Of a stretch of DNA of 64,000 nt, positions 42,735-51,173 are shown in pieces. The notes beneath the pieces are model-generated. The model was given only the letters and a program-made list of their open reading frames with translations, was not told the DNA's origin and ran no database searches. The stretch spans positions 3,224,001-3,288,000 of the forward strand of contig OY770026.1 of assembly GCA_963669455.1 (NCBI GenBank), written 5' to 3'. Within the stretch, counting starts at the first letter, position 1, and every line of letters starts with the position of its first letter. The position numbers were made by a program, and so were the translations under genes. The stretch comes from JAWKWH01 sp963669455. GTDB taxonomy: Bacteria; Pseudomonadota; Alphaproteobacteria; Rhizobiales; Rhizobiaceae.

Positions 42735-43505
42735 TCAGCTATCCACGCAGGTGGCCTTGCGCAGTGCACTAAGCGAGGGGATGCTCATACGATGCCGGTC
42801 GACAATCTTTATGATACCCGCCTTGCGCAGATTGGTAATCTGGCGGCTGACTGTCTCGATGGTGAGGCCCAGAAAATCGGCGATGTCTGCGCGTTTGAGC
42901 GGTAGTTCGATCTCCAGTGGCATTTTACCGGTCTGCTCGGGGTCAGCGTGAGTCGCGATCAGTAGAAGAAAACTCGCCACTTTCTCGTGGGCTGATTTAC
43001 GGCCAAGCGCAAAAAGCCATTCCCGCGCCTCATCGAGCTCGGCCATGGTCTGCTGGTAGATCCGCCGCTCCAGAGCCGGCGTTTCATCGATGAGTTTCTC
43101 GATGACCGAGACGGGAAACGTGCAAAGACGAACATTTGTCGAAGCGATGGCCTCGATTTCGGAGCTTTCGGTGAAAGGCCGGCCCATGAAATCGGGGGCA
43201 AACTGCAAACCCACAATCTGCTGACGCCCGTCGCGCGAAGTTTTGGTCAGCTTGACCACACCACTTAGTACGTTGGCGTATCGCCTTTTTGCCTGCTCTT
43301 CACGCCGCAGCTCGGCATTTGGCTCATATATCGTTTTGGAGGAATGCTTGGACAGCCGGACCAACTGATCTGGCGAAAGTGCGCCGCAAATCCCTTTGTG
43401 CCGGGCCTCACAAGACTGGCAGATAAGGGGCACATCCGAGTTGTGGATATCCTTTCGGCAACGTTCTTCCCCATCGGTTTGGTTTGAGATTATCGTCGTC
43501 GACAT
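42735..43505 (-). CDS. fnrN: FnrN-like CRP/FNR-family oxygen-sensing regulator
   Basis: A 256-residue regulator. The N-terminal cysteines C29, C32 and C40 (ICQSCEARHKGICGAL) and a central cysteine in VRLCTFPVSVI fit the [4Fe-4S]-binding FnrN group, so it should sense oxygen itself, unlike FixK. The C-terminal HTH DIADFLGLTIETVSRQITNLR contains the E-T-V-S-R pattern that reads TTGAT half-sites. The probable target is the box upstream of fixN 1.9 kb away. It converges with the hemerythrin gene over 13 bp. Confidence 0.9.
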   Translation of the reverse strand: MSTTIISNQTDGEERCRKDIHNSDVPLICQSCEARHKGICGALSPDQLVRLSKHSSKTIYEPNAELRREEQAKRRYANVLSGVVKLTKTSRDGRQQIVGLQFAPDFMGRPFTESSEIEAIASTNVRLCTFPVSVIEKLIDETPALERRIYQQTMAELDEAREWLFALGRKSAHEKVASFLLLIATHADPEQTGKMPLEIELPLKRADIADFLGLTIETVSRQITNLRKAGIIKIVDRHRMSIPSLSALRKATCVDS

Positions 43506-43575
43506 CTACTCATACCTGGAAGATATTGATCATCAAACTGCTCCAAAATAATCCGGCTACGCTCTCAGTCCAATC

Positions 43576-43803
43576 TTAAGCGGCACGCCGAATGACAAAA
43601 ACAAAAATGTTGTCATCCTTTTTTGACTCCACCAGTTCGTTTCCCGTTGTCCGGCAAAACGCCTCGAAATCCGCTACTGCACCCGGATCGGTTGCGAGGA
43701 TTTCAAGTGTTGTCCCCATCTCCAAATCCTTCAATGCCTTTTTTGCACGCAAAATGGGCAAGGGGCAATTTAGACCCTTCACGTCCAAAACCTGGTCAGC
43801 CAT
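43576..43803 (-). CDS. tusA: TusA-family sulfur carrier protein
   Basis: A 75-residue protein with the family motif LNCPLPILRAKKAL; C13 carries the persulfide. The second half shows the SirA fold (MGTTLEILATDPGAVADFEAFCRTTG). TusA normally serves tRNA thiolation, but copies linked to sHdr or Dsr clusters pass sulfane sulfur to oxidative enzymes. Here it is the last gene of the sHdr operon, 63 bp after lbpA, so the sulfur-oxidising role is favoured. Confidence 0.92.
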   Translation of the reverse strand: MADQVLDVKGLNCPLPILRAKKALKDLEMGTTLEILATDPGAVADFEAFCRTTGNELVESKKDDNIFVFVIRRAA

Positions 43804-43866
43804 TTCCTTCTCCTTTTTGTCGGGTTTACAGCGTTTGCCGATGCGTTCGCTTGATAAGGCTGATCG

Positions 43867-44310
43867 CTACCCCTCACAGCCGGCAAATTCGTCGGCCGTC
43901 ATCTTGGCGTCATAGGGCTCGGCGACCGCCGTTCCCGGTGTCAGGCCTGCCTTCGCCGATGCCCAGTCGGCGGGTGTGACCTTGACCATCCAGCCAGCGC
44001 CGTAGGGCTCTGCATTGGCGTTTTTGGGATTGGTGACCAGATCCTCGTTGACTTCGGTAACCTCCGCGTCAAAGCCGATTTTTGCCGGTCCGACCCACTT
44101 TCCCGATTCGACTGTGGCGCAGGATTTTCCAGCCTTGACCGAGCGTCCGACCTTTTTGGGTGTGAATGCCACAAGGGGTCCGGCCATCGCGGCTGCGACT
44201 GCGGTCATTCCAAGCGTGATGGAATTGTCGCCCTCCTCACGATACCAGATATTGTTCTCCACATCGTAGAGCAGCTCGTCGGGAAGGTCGCAGCCACGTA
44301 CGTTCGCCAT
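43867..44310 (-). CDS. lbpA: Lipoate-binding protein LbpA of the sHdr pathway
   Basis: The 147-residue GcvH-like protein carries its lipoyl lysine in VESGKWVGP (K71), in the ESGK context shared with H-proteins. The beta-sandwich is complete (NSITLGMTAVAAAMAGPLVAFTPKKVGRSVKAG, and EVTEVNEDLVTNPKNANAEPYGAGWMVKVTP). No gcvT/gcvP is nearby; it lies in the sHdr operon, where LbpA replaces the glycine-cleavage role and takes part in sulfane-sulfur oxidation. ATG 44310 has AGGAGTG seven bases upstream. It should be modified by the sLpl(AB)/LipS1/LipS2 proteins encoded 10-15 kb away. Confidence 0.9.
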   Translation of the reverse strand: MANVRGCDLPDELLYDVENNIWYREEGDNSITLGMTAVAAAMAGPLVAFTPKKVGRSVKAGKSCATVESGKWVGPAKIGFDAEVTEVNEDLVTNPKNANAEPYGAGWMVKVTPADWASAKAGLTPGTAVAEPYDAKMTADEFAGCEG

Positions 44311-44316
44311 GATCAA

Positions 44317-44814
44317 TCACTCCTGTTCATCGTTGGACGGCAATGCACTGCCAGTATTAGCGCGAATACCGCGCGATGAGCAGCAAAAATCGCCAAGTCC
44401 GGAAGTTTCCAGTTTTCCATCGATGAACAGCACCAGATGGCGGGCCACCATCGCCCCCAACCGCAGCTCGCGGGCAATGTCATCGTTCCTGGAAGCCAGG
44501 CGCGCGCAATTGGTCCGGTAGACCAGTTCGCGGCAGGTTTCGCGACAAGCGTTAAACGATGGATCTCCCTTGGCACCCTGGCGATGCAGGCCAAGGAGAC
44601 GAAACCCCTCGACGGTCCGCTCCTCAATCGGCCTTTCCTGCCCCTCAAGCCAGGCTTCAAGCGCCGTTTCGCCTATTGCCAGAAGTTCCGCGGCCAGTGC
44701 TGTGCCCCTGGCGGCCATCTCTTCGTCCGGCAATTTTACTATTGCGCCCAGGCGCTCGATCACCGGCGGCGCGGACAGGTTTGACGCGTATTCGACGGGA
44801 TTGTCCGCCACCAT
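44317..44814 (-). CDS. Unknown 165-residue cysteine-containing protein between shdrB2 and lbpA
   Basis: A soluble, mostly helical 165-residue protein. It has cysteines in FNACRETCRELVYRTNCARL (three within 15 residues) and a double cysteine in GDFCCSSRG near the C-terminus. No known domain is recognised. Its ATG overlaps the hdrB2 stop (TAATG) and lbpA starts six bases after its stop codon, so it is produced stoichiometrically with both. It could be a chaperone for LbpA or for the HdrB cluster, but that is a guess. Confidence 0.72.
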   Translation of the reverse strand: MVADNPVEYASNLSAPPVIERLGAIVKLPDEEMAARGTALAAELLAIGETALEAWLEGQERPIEERTVEGFRLLGLHRQGAKGDPSFNACRETCRELVYRTNCARLASRNDDIARELRLGAMVARHLVLFIDGKLETSGLGDFCCSSRGIRANTGSALPSNDEQE

Positions 44815-45737
44815 TAAAACAGTCCCTTTTCGGCCAGCAGATCGCGGGAATCCGACAGGTTTTCATGCACCCCTACCTTGCGGGCCGACAGGCCAAGCGC
44901 CATGCCAAGAAGCTGGGTGAAATAGAGAATTTTTACATCAGTCTTGCGGCCGAATACTTTCTCCGCCCTCGCCTGGTGTATTTCCAGACCACTGTGACAG
45001 GTCGGGCACTCCGTAGCGATGACATCGGCGCCACAGGCTTCTGCGGTCTCAAGCAGGTTGAGCACCAGCTTGGTGGACGTGTCGGAATCCGACAGTGTGT
45101 GGGCACCGCCGCAACAGGCGGTCTTGAGCGGGTATTCGACATTTTCTGCTCCCGCCGCCGCCAACAGATCGTCCATGAAATGCGGCTTTAAGGTCGATTC
45201 AGTTCCCGGTCCCTTGTCCTTTTCGGGAAAAATATGACGCGGGCGGGTATACATGCAGCCATAATAGTTGGCGACCTTCAGACCCTTTAGCGAATTTTGC
45301 ACCTGCTCTTTCAGCCCATCTTCGCCAACGGCCTGCTTGATCCAGTCGAGCGCGTGGATGGATTCGACATCGCCTGCCTGGTATTTCGTGTGTCCCGCCT
45401 TGTCCGCCAGCCTGTCATTGACCTCAACACTGGCAGGGTCGTGCGCCAGATCGTACTCGGCCTTTTTCAAATTGTGATAACAACCATTGCACGGCGACAT
45501 CACCGTCTCTAGCCCCATGTCTTTGGCAATCGAAAGATTGCGGGCCGACAAATATGTCTGCAATTTCGGGTCGATGTTTTTGACTTCCATCGCCCCGCAG
45601 CAATTCCAGTTTTCCAGCTCTACCAGTTCGAGGCCGAGCTTCTTGCCAACCGCCTTGGTGGAGCGGTTGTAACCGTGACCGGTGCCTTCGAGCGCGCATC
45701 CGGGGTAATAGGCAACGCGTTTGTACTTGCTGCTCAT
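44814..45737 (-). CDS. hdrB2: sHdrB2, heterodisulfide-reductase-like CCG-domain subunit
   Basis: A 307-residue protein with two CCG domains that hold a noncubane iron-sulfur cluster. Domain 1 shows YYPGCALEG, NWNCCGAMEV and SPCNGCYHNL; domain 2 shows NYYGCMYTRP, KTACCGGAHTLSD and TECPTCHSGLE. All expected cysteines are present. In methanogen HdrB this cluster splits disulfides; in sHdr the direction is oxidative. The start overlaps hdrC2 (ATGA) and the stop overlaps the next gene. Confidence 0.93.
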   Translation of the reverse strand: MSSKYKRVAYYPGCALEGTGHGYNRSTKAVGKKLGLELVELENWNCCGAMEVKNIDPKLQTYLSARNLSIAKDMGLETVMSPCNGCYHNLKKAEYDLAHDPASVEVNDRLADKAGHTKYQAGDVESIHALDWIKQAVGEDGLKEQVQNSLKGLKVANYYGCMYTRPRHIFPEKDKGPGTESTLKPHFMDDLLAAAGAENVEYPLKTACCGGAHTLSDSDTSTKLVLNLLETAEACGADVIATECPTCHSGLEIHQARAEKVFGRKTDVKILYFTQLLGMALGLSARKVGVHENLSDSRDLLAEKGLF

Positions 45738-46474
45738 GATATCGAATCCACCTTAAGTGCCTTGCGGTTTTCGGCTTCGCGTTCGCCGATATAGTCTTTC
45801 ATCGCAGTTCTGGACCGGCTCCAGCCGGAGGTGCGTGGGTGAAACAGCGTCGCCAAACCCATCTTGGTCAACAGCCCCACCGGCAGTCGAAACACCAGCC
45901 CCCGCACCAGCCCGATCAGCCAATCTTGAAACAAGGGCTGGCCAGTCTTGGCAAAGAAACGGCGCAGCACTTTTCCATCCTCGATCTTGCCGGTTTCGAC
46001 GATCTGTTCGGTGAACTCCTCATCGAAGATCGTTGACGGCTTTTTCTCGGTATGCCCCTTCAGTTCAAGCCAGTGGGCCGTCGCCTTCATCACGCCTTCC
46101 GGGTTGACGTCGCGGGGGCAGGCATAGGTGCATTTGTTGCAGGACACGCACTGCCAGATGATGTCCTTGTCGCGCAGCAATTCCTCTTCCATGCCGGTGC
46201 GGATTAAATATATCCAGAAGCGCGGATTGAAATCGGGATTGATTGCATTGATCGTGCAGGCATTGGTGCACGAACCGCATTGCCAGCAGCGGTGAATGAA
46301 CTCACCACCAGGCAGGGCGGCGATCTCGTCCTCCATTGCCTCATTGTAATCGGTGATGGAGCGGTTTTCGATAAACGTGCTCCAATGGCCCGATACATCA
46401 ACGCCATCAAGCACCAGTTCTTCGTGCGTTGTCAGGTTTTCCTGGCGGATCAGCGATTTTTCGTGAATTGGCAT
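45734..46474 (-). CDS. hdrC2: sHdrC2, [4Fe-4S] ferredoxin-type subunit
   Basis: The 246-residue subunit carries two tetranuclear cluster motifs: CWQCGSCTNACTINAI and CVSCNKCTYACPRDVN, each CxxCxxCxxxC(P). N-terminal 70 residues are beta-rich and the C-terminal third is basic and helical, in keeping with HdrC proteins of sHdr type. It transfers electrons between HdrB2 and HdrA. Ten bases separate it from the preceding hdrH stop, and it overlaps hdrB2. Confidence 0.92.
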   Translation of the reverse strand: MPIHEKSLIRQENLTTHEELVLDGVDVSGHWSTFIENRSITDYNEAMEDEIAALPGGEFIHRCWQCGSCTNACTINAINPDFNPRFWIYLIRTGMEEELLRDKDIIWQCVSCNKCTYACPRDVNPEGVMKATAHWLELKGHTEKKPSTIFDEEFTEQIVETGKIEDGKVLRRFFAKTGQPLFQDWLIGLVRGLVFRLPVGLLTKMGLATLFHPRTSGWSRSRTAMKDYIGEREAENRKALKVDSIS

Positions 46475-46483
46475 ATTATGACA

Positions 46484-47350
46484 TCATGGGGTTAATTGGG
46501 GTGCGGTGCCCATTTCATGGGCTCTACCGTCGATCAGCTTCAATCGTGTCCGTCCAGTTTCGGTATCGACGGCATCAAGACCCAGCATGCGCCTGGTATG
46601 CAGCATGCTGTCACCCCGATCACCGCAAAAATCCGACCGCAAATACTGCCCGCCACGATCGTTTATGTAGCCCGCGTAAACATGCGCGCACAGAAGATCG
46701 ACGTAAAATGGCAGTTCGCGAAAGACACCGTTGGTCGCGAGAAATTCTTCCAGCTCCTCGCGCAGCATGGAGTGGGTGGCAAACCCGTCGCCAACATCGA
46801 TTGTGGCCGCATCGACATCGTCGGCAAACCAGATTTCGCGCAAGACACCGGTTTTGACATTCCGGTCCCATATCCACCTGGTCATCAGCGGATAATGGTC
46901 AGGGGAAACAAAATGCAAAATTTCCGCCGCCATGTCCCTCGTCCAGCGAAACTCGCGCCCCTCCGGAAAGGCCTGGACAAATGCGGCAATCCGCTCGTCA
47001 CAACCATTTGCGTCTGACCAGCCGTTCAACAACTGCTCGATCTGACGGCGTAGGATTTCAAACCTGTTTTCGGCAAGCCAGGCACCAACACGGCGGCGCG
47101 CCGGTGCAATGAAGCAGGCAATATCGCAGAATTCCGTTTCGGTCATCTCGGCTACCTTGCCCTTGCCGAGTACTTCTTGAAACAGCGACGCTTTCAGCGC
47201 CAAAGCGCTGACATAGCGCTCGACACCACCGGTGGGTTCGGCGGAATCCACCAGGTTTTCAAAAGCGCGTCTTAATTTTGGTCCAGAAAGATGCAGCACC
47301 GGGCGCTCAGGCGCCGGAGTACTCACTTTTGCCAGGCCAAGACCAAACAT
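46484..47350 (-). CDS. sHdrH, conserved protein of the sHdr cluster
   Basis: A 288-residue soluble protein without a recognised catalytic motif. It occupies the place of the conserved hypothetical gene between hdrA and hdrC2 in published sHdr clusters (for example Hyphomicrobium denitrificans). It is helical in the first half (LRRAFENLVDSAEPTGGVERYVSALALKA) and contains two tryptophan-rich stretches. Start overlaps the hdrA stop (TAATG), suggesting tight stoichiometry. A structural or assembly role in the complex is inferred. Confidence 0.8.
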   Translation of the reverse strand: MFGLGLAKVSTPAPERPVLHLSGPKLRRAFENLVDSAEPTGGVERYVSALALKASLFQEVLGKGKVAEMTETEFCDIACFIAPARRRVGAWLAENRFEILRRQIEQLLNGWSDANGCDERIAAFVQAFPEGREFRWTRDMAAEILHFVSPDHYPLMTRWIWDRNVKTGVLREIWFADDVDAATIDVGDGFATHSMLREELEEFLATNGVFRELPFYVDLLCAHVYAGYINDRGGQYLRSDFCGDRGDSMLHTRRMLGLDAVDTETGRTRLKLIDGRAHEMGTAPQLTP

Positions 47351-48402
47351 TATTCAGCCGCCTCCAGCGTCTCCTGGTGCGCCAGGGTAAGTGCCGCCAT
47401 CGCCGCTGCCTGTCCCTGAGCGATCGAATCGTCGATCGTCTCCGGGCCGGATGCCGCTCCGGCAACGAACACGCCGGGGCGCGAGGTTCCCGATATGGAT
47501 GAATAGGTCGAGGCGCGGCCGATATAGCCGTGCTCGTGCAGATTAACGTCGAAAATTGCGGCCAGTGTCATATTATCGACATTGGGGTCCATGCCGATCG
47601 CATGAACCACCATATCGAAGGGGATGGTGATCGGGCGTTTGACCAGCGTGTCCTCGCCCTTGACGATAAGCCGCTTGCCGTCAGAGGTCACTTCGGCGAT
47701 GCGCGCCTTGATGTATTTGACCTTGAACTTCTCCTGACTGTCCCAGTAGTAGCGGTCCTCGTAGAGGCCGAATGTGCGGATATCCATATAGTAGATGTAG
47801 ACATTGCAATTGGGCAGCGTCTCGCGGATTTCCATGGCGATGTTGGCGGATACCGTGCAGCAGACCTTGGAGCACCATGTCCGGCCGATCTGCCTGTCGC
47901 GCGAGCCGACGCATAACAGGATTGCGACCCGTTCCGGTTCGCGCCCGTCGGACGGGCATTTGACACCGGCACCGGATGACAGCATCTGTTCCACCTGGGT
48001 CGTGGTAACGACATCGGGATAGGTGCCGAACCCCCATTCCGGCTTGTTGACGGAATCAAAATGGGTAAAGCCGGTAGCGAGGATGGCGGAAGCTGTCTGG
48101 ACCTTCTTGCCGTTTGAAAGCGTTGCATTAAACGCGCCGGGTTTGCCGGAAAATTCCTTCACCGTTGTGCCGGTTTCCACCCCGACCAGTCCGTTTTGCT
48201 CGACGCGCTCGACCATTCCGCCGATTGCATCTCTGGCCCATTCGCCGGATGGAACAAGTTTGGCATAGCCGGACAGTATCGGCGCGCCGCCAAGGCGGTC
48301 TTCCTTTTCGACCAGCGTTACCGCCTGACCTGCTGATGCGAGCGCATGGGCTGCGGCGAGACCGGCGGGACCGCCGCCAACAACGAGTACCGGCTGTGTC
48401 AT
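47350..48402 (-). CDS. hdrA: sHdrA, FAD-binding heterodisulfide-reductase-like subunit
   Basis: The 350-residue flavoprotein begins with a Rossmann FAD site (VLVVGGGPAGLAAAHALASAG, followed by the acidic VEKEDRLGG). A cysteine-rich segment CVGSRDRQIGRTWCSKVCC binds the HdrA-type [4Fe-4S] cluster. The C-terminal GVFVAGAASGPETIDDSIAQGQAAA completes the FAD fold. It lacks the N-terminal and C-terminal ferredoxin extensions of methanogen HdrA, as usual for sHdrA. The start overlaps the hdrB1 stop by ATGA. Confidence 0.94.
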   Translation of the reverse strand: MTQPVLVVGGGPAGLAAAHALASAGQAVTLVEKEDRLGGAPILSGYAKLVPSGEWARDAIGGMVERVEQNGLVGVETGTTVKEFSGKPGAFNATLSNGKKVQTASAILATGFTHFDSVNKPEWGFGTYPDVVTTTQVEQMLSSGAGVKCPSDGREPERVAILLCVGSRDRQIGRTWCSKVCCTVSANIAMEIRETLPNCNVYIYYMDIRTFGLYEDRYYWDSQEKFKVKYIKARIAEVTSDGKRLIVKGEDTLVKRPITIPFDMVVHAIGMDPNVDNMTLAAIFDVNLHEHGYIGRASTYSSISGTSRPGVFVAGAASGPETIDDSIAQGQAAAMAALTLAHQETLEAAE

Positions 48403-49820
48403 TTATCTTCTCCGGTGCTTGCCCCAGCTGGGGCGAGTGCAGCCGGTTTTACGTAGCCGGGCCCCGATGTGATCGCGCGTTTTGGATCATAGAGTGTCTC
48501 GATGCGGCCTGTCTTGACCTCATCGAGATAGGTTTCAAATTCGGCCTTGGCCTTCTCCCAGTCGATGCCAAGCTTTTCCAGCAGCGTCTCGAATGGCGAG
48601 GCGTGCCAGTGAAGCTGTGCCAGCTTATAAGGATGGGCACCAAGCGCCACTGCCGCAAACTGGCAATCAGCCATGATCGGCAGTGCGTAGACCTTGTCGA
48701 CCGCCTTGCCGATCCACTGGTTCTTGTCGAGCGTGGTAATGCAGCCGGTGTCGTGGCCGATCATCACATCGGCGCGGGCCTCTTCGACCGCCACCTTGAT
48801 CTTCCGGTCGATGGCGAAGGAGCGGGTAAATTCGCGCTCGCCGATAATGTGGCGGAAACCGAAGCCGCAGCAATCATACCAGGTCGAATAATCGACAACG
48901 TCAGCGCCCAGCGTTTGCAATAGGCCGGTCGAGACCGCGACGCGGTTTCCATCGAGGACGGTCTCATCGTAAATTACATCTTCCGGCACCATCTTATAGA
49001 CATGGCAGGCGGGATGAACGGTAGCCCGGACATTGCTCACATCCAGGGTCTGGCGGTTGCGGATTTCATCGCGCATCACGTGCAGCCATTCGGAATAGTG
49101 CACAATTTCTTCGGGGATCAAAAGCTTGCCGTCGACGAGGCGGCCGAGCTTGGCGAGGATCTTTTTGACCTGCTCGCGCAACTCAGCCGAATGCATCAGG
49201 AAAATCCGCATTTCCTTGTAATTGCCAAACGACGTTCCGCAATGGACCAGCGGAAAATAGGTGCCGATGTCCAGGCCCTGTGATTTGGCCGAGACATAAG
49301 CCTGATGGAAATTGCGCAGGAACACGGCAGCGAGGCTGACGACGTTGCCGATGCCCGATCCGTGATAGTTCCAGGCCGTACACGAAGTCTGATCGGTTTC
49401 ATCGATATAGGATGTGCCGAGCTGGTTCATCAGCCACATTACCGATGACGGGTAGCCTGGAATATTGCCGCACTGGCCGCATGATTTGTGATGCCACAGA
49501 TTGTCGGTGGGGATTTTTTTCTCCCAGCCATAAAGCGTTCGCGCCACCACCGGCTTGTGGCGCTCGTCGATGCGGTGAACGAGAATTTCACCATCCTTTT
49601 CAAGCTGCCACATGGCATCGCGGATGTCTTCGACGCGCTGTTTGCTGGTCAGCATCGAGCGCTTGTCGATCCTCGCCTCGACCCAGTCGGTGGCGCGGCG
49701 CGCTTCCGCCGGTGTCAGGTTCGACTGGCGCCATTCATCGCCAAATCCCTCAAACGCTCCATTTTTGCCTTCAGCGCCGGGTTTACCGCCGGTTGCGGGT
49801 GGGTTTTTCGAGCTAACCAT
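48399..49820 (-). CDS. hdrB1: sHdrB1, CCG-domain heterodisulfide-reductase-like subunit
   Basis: A 473-residue protein, longer than HdrB2 because of an N-terminal 110-residue extension. Cysteine motifs of the two CCG domains are spread over residues 115-390: HHKSCGQCGNIPGYPSSVM, TSCTAWNYHG, HCGTSFGNYKEM, HPACHVYKMV, YDCCGFGFRH and GHDTGCITTLD. They depart from the classical CCG spacing in domain 1, as described for sHdrB1. ATG 49820 has an AGGAAG site; a longer frame to 49853 overlaps hdrC1. Confidence 0.92.
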   Translation of the reverse strand: MVSSKNPPATGGKPGAEGKNGAFEGFGDEWRQSNLTPAEARRATDWVEARIDKRSMLTSKQRVEDIRDAMWQLEKDGEILVHRIDERHKPVVARTLYGWEKKIPTDNLWHHKSCGQCGNIPGYPSSVMWLMNQLGTSYIDETDQTSCTAWNYHGSGIGNVVSLAAVFLRNFHQAYVSAKSQGLDIGTYFPLVHCGTSFGNYKEMRIFLMHSAELREQVKKILAKLGRLVDGKLLIPEEIVHYSEWLHVMRDEIRNRQTLDVSNVRATVHPACHVYKMVPEDVIYDETVLDGNRVAVSTGLLQTLGADVVDYSTWYDCCGFGFRHIIGEREFTRSFAIDRKIKVAVEEARADVMIGHDTGCITTLDKNQWIGKAVDKVYALPIMADCQFAAVALGAHPYKLAQLHWHASPFETLLEKLGIDWEKAKAEFETYLDEVKTGRIETLYDPKRAITSGPGYVKPAALAPAGASTGEDK

Positions 49821-49821
49821 C

Positions 49822-50550
49822 TTATTCTTCCTGCTCTTCGAGCCACTCTTCATATTCTTCGCGTTTTTCTTCCATTACGTCCAACACCACGTCGAAGAGG
49901 TTTTCATCGACCGTCTCCAACTGATCGAGCACGCCGGTCTCTTCCCAGATCGTGTAAAGCTCGATCGAGGTTTTCATATTCACCTCCCAGGCCGTATCCA
50001 TCGTGTGCATGGTCGGTACGGGAATTGCTTTTCTCAAAATGTTCAGCGGGGCATCGACCTTGCTGACATTCGGGCCCCAGTCGGGAAATGCTTCACGGGT
50101 GATCATGTTGGGTGCGAGCTGATTGCCGGTCGAAATCACCTTGAGCAATACGCGCGAGAACGGCCTTAGAACCTCCTTGGCCGATTCCATGCCGTGTTTG
50201 ATGGCGACCTCACGCATGATCATCACCAGGCCGCCGGGTGAATTTTCAAACGGGCAGCGCGCCGCGCAGGTGTAGCACTGGGCACAGGCCCAGATTTTCT
50301 CCTGCATGGCATCGTATATGCCTTCGAGATTTTCCGTCCACAGCAGCTGGACAATCTCGCGTGGCGAATAGTCGTAATACTGGGCCGACGGGCAGGTTGC
50401 CGTGCAGATGCCGCAATTCAGGCAGCCATGCAGTTCGTGGTCGTAGAGAAGATGCGAACTGATATCCTCGAAAATGGTTTCGAGTTTTTCGCGGGCAATT
50501 GGCGGCTCAGCCGATAAGGGGTCGCCTATTGCTGCCACTTGTGCGGCCAT
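49822..50550 (-). CDS. hdrC1: sHdrC1, [4Fe-4S] ferredoxin-type subunit
   Basis: The 242-residue protein has two tetranuclear cluster motifs: CLNCGICTATCPSAQYYDYSP and CAQCYTCAARCPFENSP. The C-terminal 80 residues are acidic and helical (EEKREEYEEWLEEQEE). It pairs with HdrB1. It heads the hdr genes after a 78-bp palindromic repeat that separates it from dsrE. A GGAGAACATG start region with GGAGGAG just upstream gives strong translation initiation. Confidence 0.93.
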   Translation of the reverse strand: MAAQVAAIGDPLSAEPPIAREKLETIFEDISSHLLYDHELHGCLNCGICTATCPSAQYYDYSPREIVQLLWTENLEGIYDAMQEKIWACAQCYTCAARCPFENSPGGLVMIMREVAIKHGMESAKEVLRPFSRVLLKVISTGNQLAPNMITREAFPDWGPNVSKVDAPLNILRKAIPVPTMHTMDTAWEVNMKTSIELYTIWEETGVLDQLETVDENLFDVVLDVMEEKREEYEEWLEEQEE

Positions 50551-50571
50551 GTTCTCCTCCGGTTAAAATTT

Positions 50572-50649
50572 CTAGTGGTTCTTATGATTCCAGTATTTGC
50601 CAATGAGAGTACTGCAAGTGGGATGCAAATGCTGGAATCGAACCACTAG
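50572..50649. repeat. 78-bp palindromic repeat, copy B, between dsrE and hdrC1
   Basis: Same length and design as copy A: CTAGTGGTTCTTATGATTCCA pairs with TGGAATCGAACCACTAG. It is located inside the presumed dsrE-hdr transcript. Its final CTAG supplies the TAG stop of dsrE (read on the minus strand). In RNA it would form a long stem between the two genes. Confidence 0.8.
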
Positions 50650-51026
50650 TATGTGAGCACCTTCGTATCGTCCTCCTCCATGACGGTCTCGATAACCTTG
50701 GCGCCGCCGACAATGCCTTCGCATTCGGGAATGAGATCGTCTTCCGTCATGTCGAAAAGATCGAGATTGGGAGAGCAGCAGAAAAATTTGACGCCGGCGT
50801 CGTGAGCGTCCTTGATGAAATCATAGACCGTCTTCGGCGAGCCGGGTTTGACGACGAGTTCGTCTGCCACACCCTTCTTCATCAGCTGCCCCGATGTGGC
50901 GGTGCAGACCACCTCGACCTCATAGTCCATGGCTGCCGCTACGGTGGCCTGAAAGATCGGCGCACCCAGTTCCTCACCATTGCGAGGATCAGTATTGACC
51001 ATGATAATGACGAGTTTATCCGCCAT
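50646..51026 (-). CDS. dsrE: DsrE-family sulfur transferase (DsrE3-like) of the sHdr cluster
   Basis: A 126-residue protein of the DsrE/DsrF fold. The usual active-site cysteine lies in VKFFCCSPNLDLF (C83 or C84), with a further cysteine at C41 and an acidic C-terminus. DsrE3-type proteins move sulfane sulfur between TusA and the sHdr complex. The N-terminus DKLVIIMVNTDPRNGEEL is typical. Its TAG stop is contributed by the adjacent 78-bp repeat, so the last residues (KVLTY) may vary between strains. Confidence 0.87.
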   Translation of the reverse strand: MADKLVIIMVNTDPRNGEELGAPIFQATVAAAMDYEVEVVCTATSGQLMKKGVADELVVKPGSPKTVYDFIKDAHDAGVKFFCCSPNLDLFDMTEDDLIPECEGIVGGAKVIETVMEEDDTKVLTY

Positions 51027-51084
51027 GCCGCATCTCTCCTCCCGAGACCGTTATTTGCCGAATTGAGGCAAACCGGCATCCCCC

Positions 51085-51110
51085 ATAGATTAATACATAT
51101 AAATATCTAT
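51085..51110 (-). promoter_or_regulatory. AT-rich inverted repeat upstream of dsrE, candidate operator
   Basis: ATAGAT (51085-51090) and ATCTAT (51105-51110) form 6-bp arms around 14 A/T bases, 59 bases upstream of the dsrE start, in an otherwise GC-rich neighbourhood. AT-rich dyads are typical operators of ArsR-family regulators such as sHdrR, but no regulator gene is in the window. Confidence 0.45.
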
Positions 51111-51173
51111 ATTCTTTGGCCGAGTCCAGCCATATTTACCAGGGCAATGTGGAGAAACCCAACCGGAAACCGG

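Noticed and set aside
43526..43545. FNR-like TTGATCATCAA upstream of fnrN
   Set aside because: The half-sites are separated by one base, not four, so it does not fit an FNR/FixK site; autoregulation cannot be claimed.
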